A DNA stretch of 64,000 bases from G965230615 sp965230615 (GTDB lineage: Bacteria; Pseudomonadota; Gammaproteobacteria; HTCC5015). Under the pieces are notes generated by a model that saw only the letters and a list, made by a program, of their open reading frames with translations, did no database searches and had not been told where the DNA came from. Made by a program: the position numbers and the translations under genes. Where the stretch lies: the NCBI GenBank assembly GCA_965230615.1, contig OZ246012.1, positions 2,232,001 to 2,296,000 of the forward strand, read 5' to 3'. This document shows, piece after piece, positions 62,679 to 64,000 of this stretch (position 1 is its first letter; each line of letters starts with the position of its first letter).

Positions 62679-63955
62679 GATACAACGCTCCCTGATATTC
62701 CTTGTTATGTTTGTTATGTTGTCGATAAGCCGCCGGGCTACTGTGTGCCAGAGAGTGGCGAACAGCATCCTAATGACATACTGACAATACATTTCTGTTT
62801 TGTTATATATCCGCCCGCTGTCTCCCCTTTGCAGAGACATACAAACGTTTTATATTGTTAAGCCCGTTTTATAGCCCTTGTGTGCTCCACACAGGCTTAA
62901 CCAACCAAGATTAAAACTGTTGTAAAGTATAGGGTTTCAAACCTAGTATTTCTACCAGTTTTGAAGGTTTGCTCAATAAAAATACGCCCTTTTTATGCTT
63001 TCATGAGTGCTAATGTGACGGCCTTAGCACTTCAGCGCTAGCATTGCATTATCGGCAAGCGCTAGCCTTCATATCAAACACGCCATTGTGTTCGCCAATA
63101 GACGAAAGAGGCAAAAGGCGTTTGCGCAGATACCTTTATATATATAGAAACCTCGACAGGCCTTTACCGCCGTATTTATCAGCAAGCGAATACCTCACCA
63201 TGATAGATATCGTGTATCGATCGCCTTTTTTATATCATCACAAGCTTTGCCGCTGATATTTATCATTAGCCGTTATGATGTAGCCCATTGATACGCTTTA
63301 TAATGCGCATCCATTATTTATTGATGTGTGTGTATTGTAACAAGGTTTTTTGCGAAAAGGCTTATAGCACTGTAAACATGAAAAGTAATTTTATTTTTTT
63401 CATATTCATTTAGGACAAAAGCCTAGAAGCTTAATTTGAGGCAGGCATAAATCAATATCGTTCTTCACAAACGCATGTCATAGCTAACGCAAAAATACAT
63501 GTCATGCTCAATTTAATTGCACGACTGTTCGGAATAAAAATAACAAAAGGAATGGCAAGCCTATGTATAGAGAATATGGGGGCTTGTTGTTAAATAGTAA
63601 ACTTAAAACGAAGTCTGGGTATCCAGGCGCTATTGACTCGCTACTCTGAATCAACTGCTGCGAGTATTGTTTAAAATGCACTATGTCTCAAATGCTTGCA
63701 CAGTCTCACAACTGTCGTGAACATTTAGAATACCACGGCTGGATGCCCGATCGGCGTCGGGCATGACGGGTTTGGTAATATCCCGGACAGTTGCGCAATT
63801 TGATTAGGCACCCAAACCCTCCTTATATAAGGTATACACAAACCGAGTCAGCCACCTTCTTCACGCGGCAGCAGCTATCACTATTTCCGCAAAACTTTTA
63901 AGTTACGGCTATATTCGCCGATAGCTGCTATGGATGAAGCAACAAGGGCCATATT
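62679..63955. other. Intergenic region upstream of the Rhs gene
   Basis: No gene is supported in about 1.3 kb. A REP-like hairpin lies at 63743-63764. The plus-strand frame at 63044-63256 lacks a ribosome site and recognisable sequence. The Rhs promoter should lie within the first 300 bp. Confidence 0.45.
63743..63764. repeat. REP-like hairpin
   Basis: ATGCCCGA and TCGGGCAT form an 8-bp perfect stem with a 6-nt loop TCGGCG, followed by GACGGG. The pattern resembles extragenic palindromes found in many bacterial genomes. Confidence 0.5.
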
Positions 63956-64000
63956 ATGCATACACCTGCCGTACAGGAACGTCGTAGCCGCCGCGCTGAT
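63956..64000 (+). CDS. Possible gene start at right edge
   Basis: ATG at 63956 follows AAGGG by about 7 nt and is open for 15 codons to the window end (MHTPAVQERRSRRAD). No family can be read from so little sequence. An overlapping frame from the ATG at 63931 is also open. Confidence 0.3.
   Translation, partial: MHTPAVQERRSRRAD

Noticed and set aside
63044..63256. Plus-strand 70-codon frame near the right edge
   Set aside because: No ribosome site and low-complexity composition; no support as a gene.

Overview
The window looks like a chromosomal segment of a gammaproteobacterium, probably a saprophytic or marine member of the Cellvibrionales/Pseudomonadales type. This is inferred from birA-coaX-SPOR protein-tRNA-Thr(TGT) synteny, an MCE/Mla-type ABC operon, a Prc protease, secreted modular enzymes with poly-Pro or Gly/Ser linkers (GH26, di-haem oxidoreductases) and IPTL-CTERM-like sorting tails. 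No taxonomic search was possible.

Layout. (1) 1-9217 is an accessory region of minus-strand gene cassettes separated by attC-type recombination sites. The cassettes carry a UG/Abi-like (DRT-type) reverse transcriptase cut by the left edge, a membrane coiled-coil protein, a TIR-like effector, a DUF6064 protein plus a Tat-exported aldo/keto reductase, a SUKH protein, a secreted unknown, a PD-(D/E)XK-like protein and a DUF1871-like protein. At four cassettes the outer 7-mers at the two ends are exactly complementary, as expected for circular integron cassettes. No integron integrase is visible at the upstream end, so this looks like an integrase-less attC cluster (CALIN) with a defence-like cargo. 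(2) 9218-11037 is a gene-poor stretch with a 137-bp inverted-repeat element, followed by an HTH/PIN toxin-antitoxin pair. (3) 11040-11570 holds an intact tRNA-Thr(TGT) preceded by two decayed tandem copies, each with a terminator; this marks the edge between the accessory island and the conserved backbone.

(4) 11944-25255 is backbone: SPOR protein, coaX, birA, M61 peptidase and GGDEF protein on the minus strand, then nitroreductase, lytic transglycosylase, an MCE ABC operon with a TPR lipoprotein, and Prc on the plus strand. (5) 25348-44601 is a block of exported proteins: a class D beta-lactamase, two IPTL-CTERM-like surface proteins (one a subtilase), a lipoprotein esterase, two paralogous di-haem oxidoreductases around a GH26 enzyme, a MauG/CCP-family di-haem protein and a PDZ/TonB-C protein. 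Several palindromes here could be operators.

(6) 44630-52052 is mobile and recombining DNA: two identical 1378-bp RAYT (Y1 transposase) elements, a truncated rve transposase with a 335-bp tandem duplication, an orphan Rhs tip with its own Hint domain, toxin and candidate immunity gene, and one intact plus one truncated SymE-like gene. (7) 52049-62678 is a giant secreted Rhs polymorphic toxin (signal peptide, Fn3/PASTA-like domains, cadherin-like repeats, IgGFc-binding domain, RHS repeats, Hint, C-terminal toxin), split by a stop inside a 49-bp direct repeat and by a 1-nt frameshift near 61 kb. A candidate immunity gene overlaps its 3' end. (8) 62679-64000 is mostly non-coding, with a REP-like hairpin and perhaps the start of a gene at the right edge.
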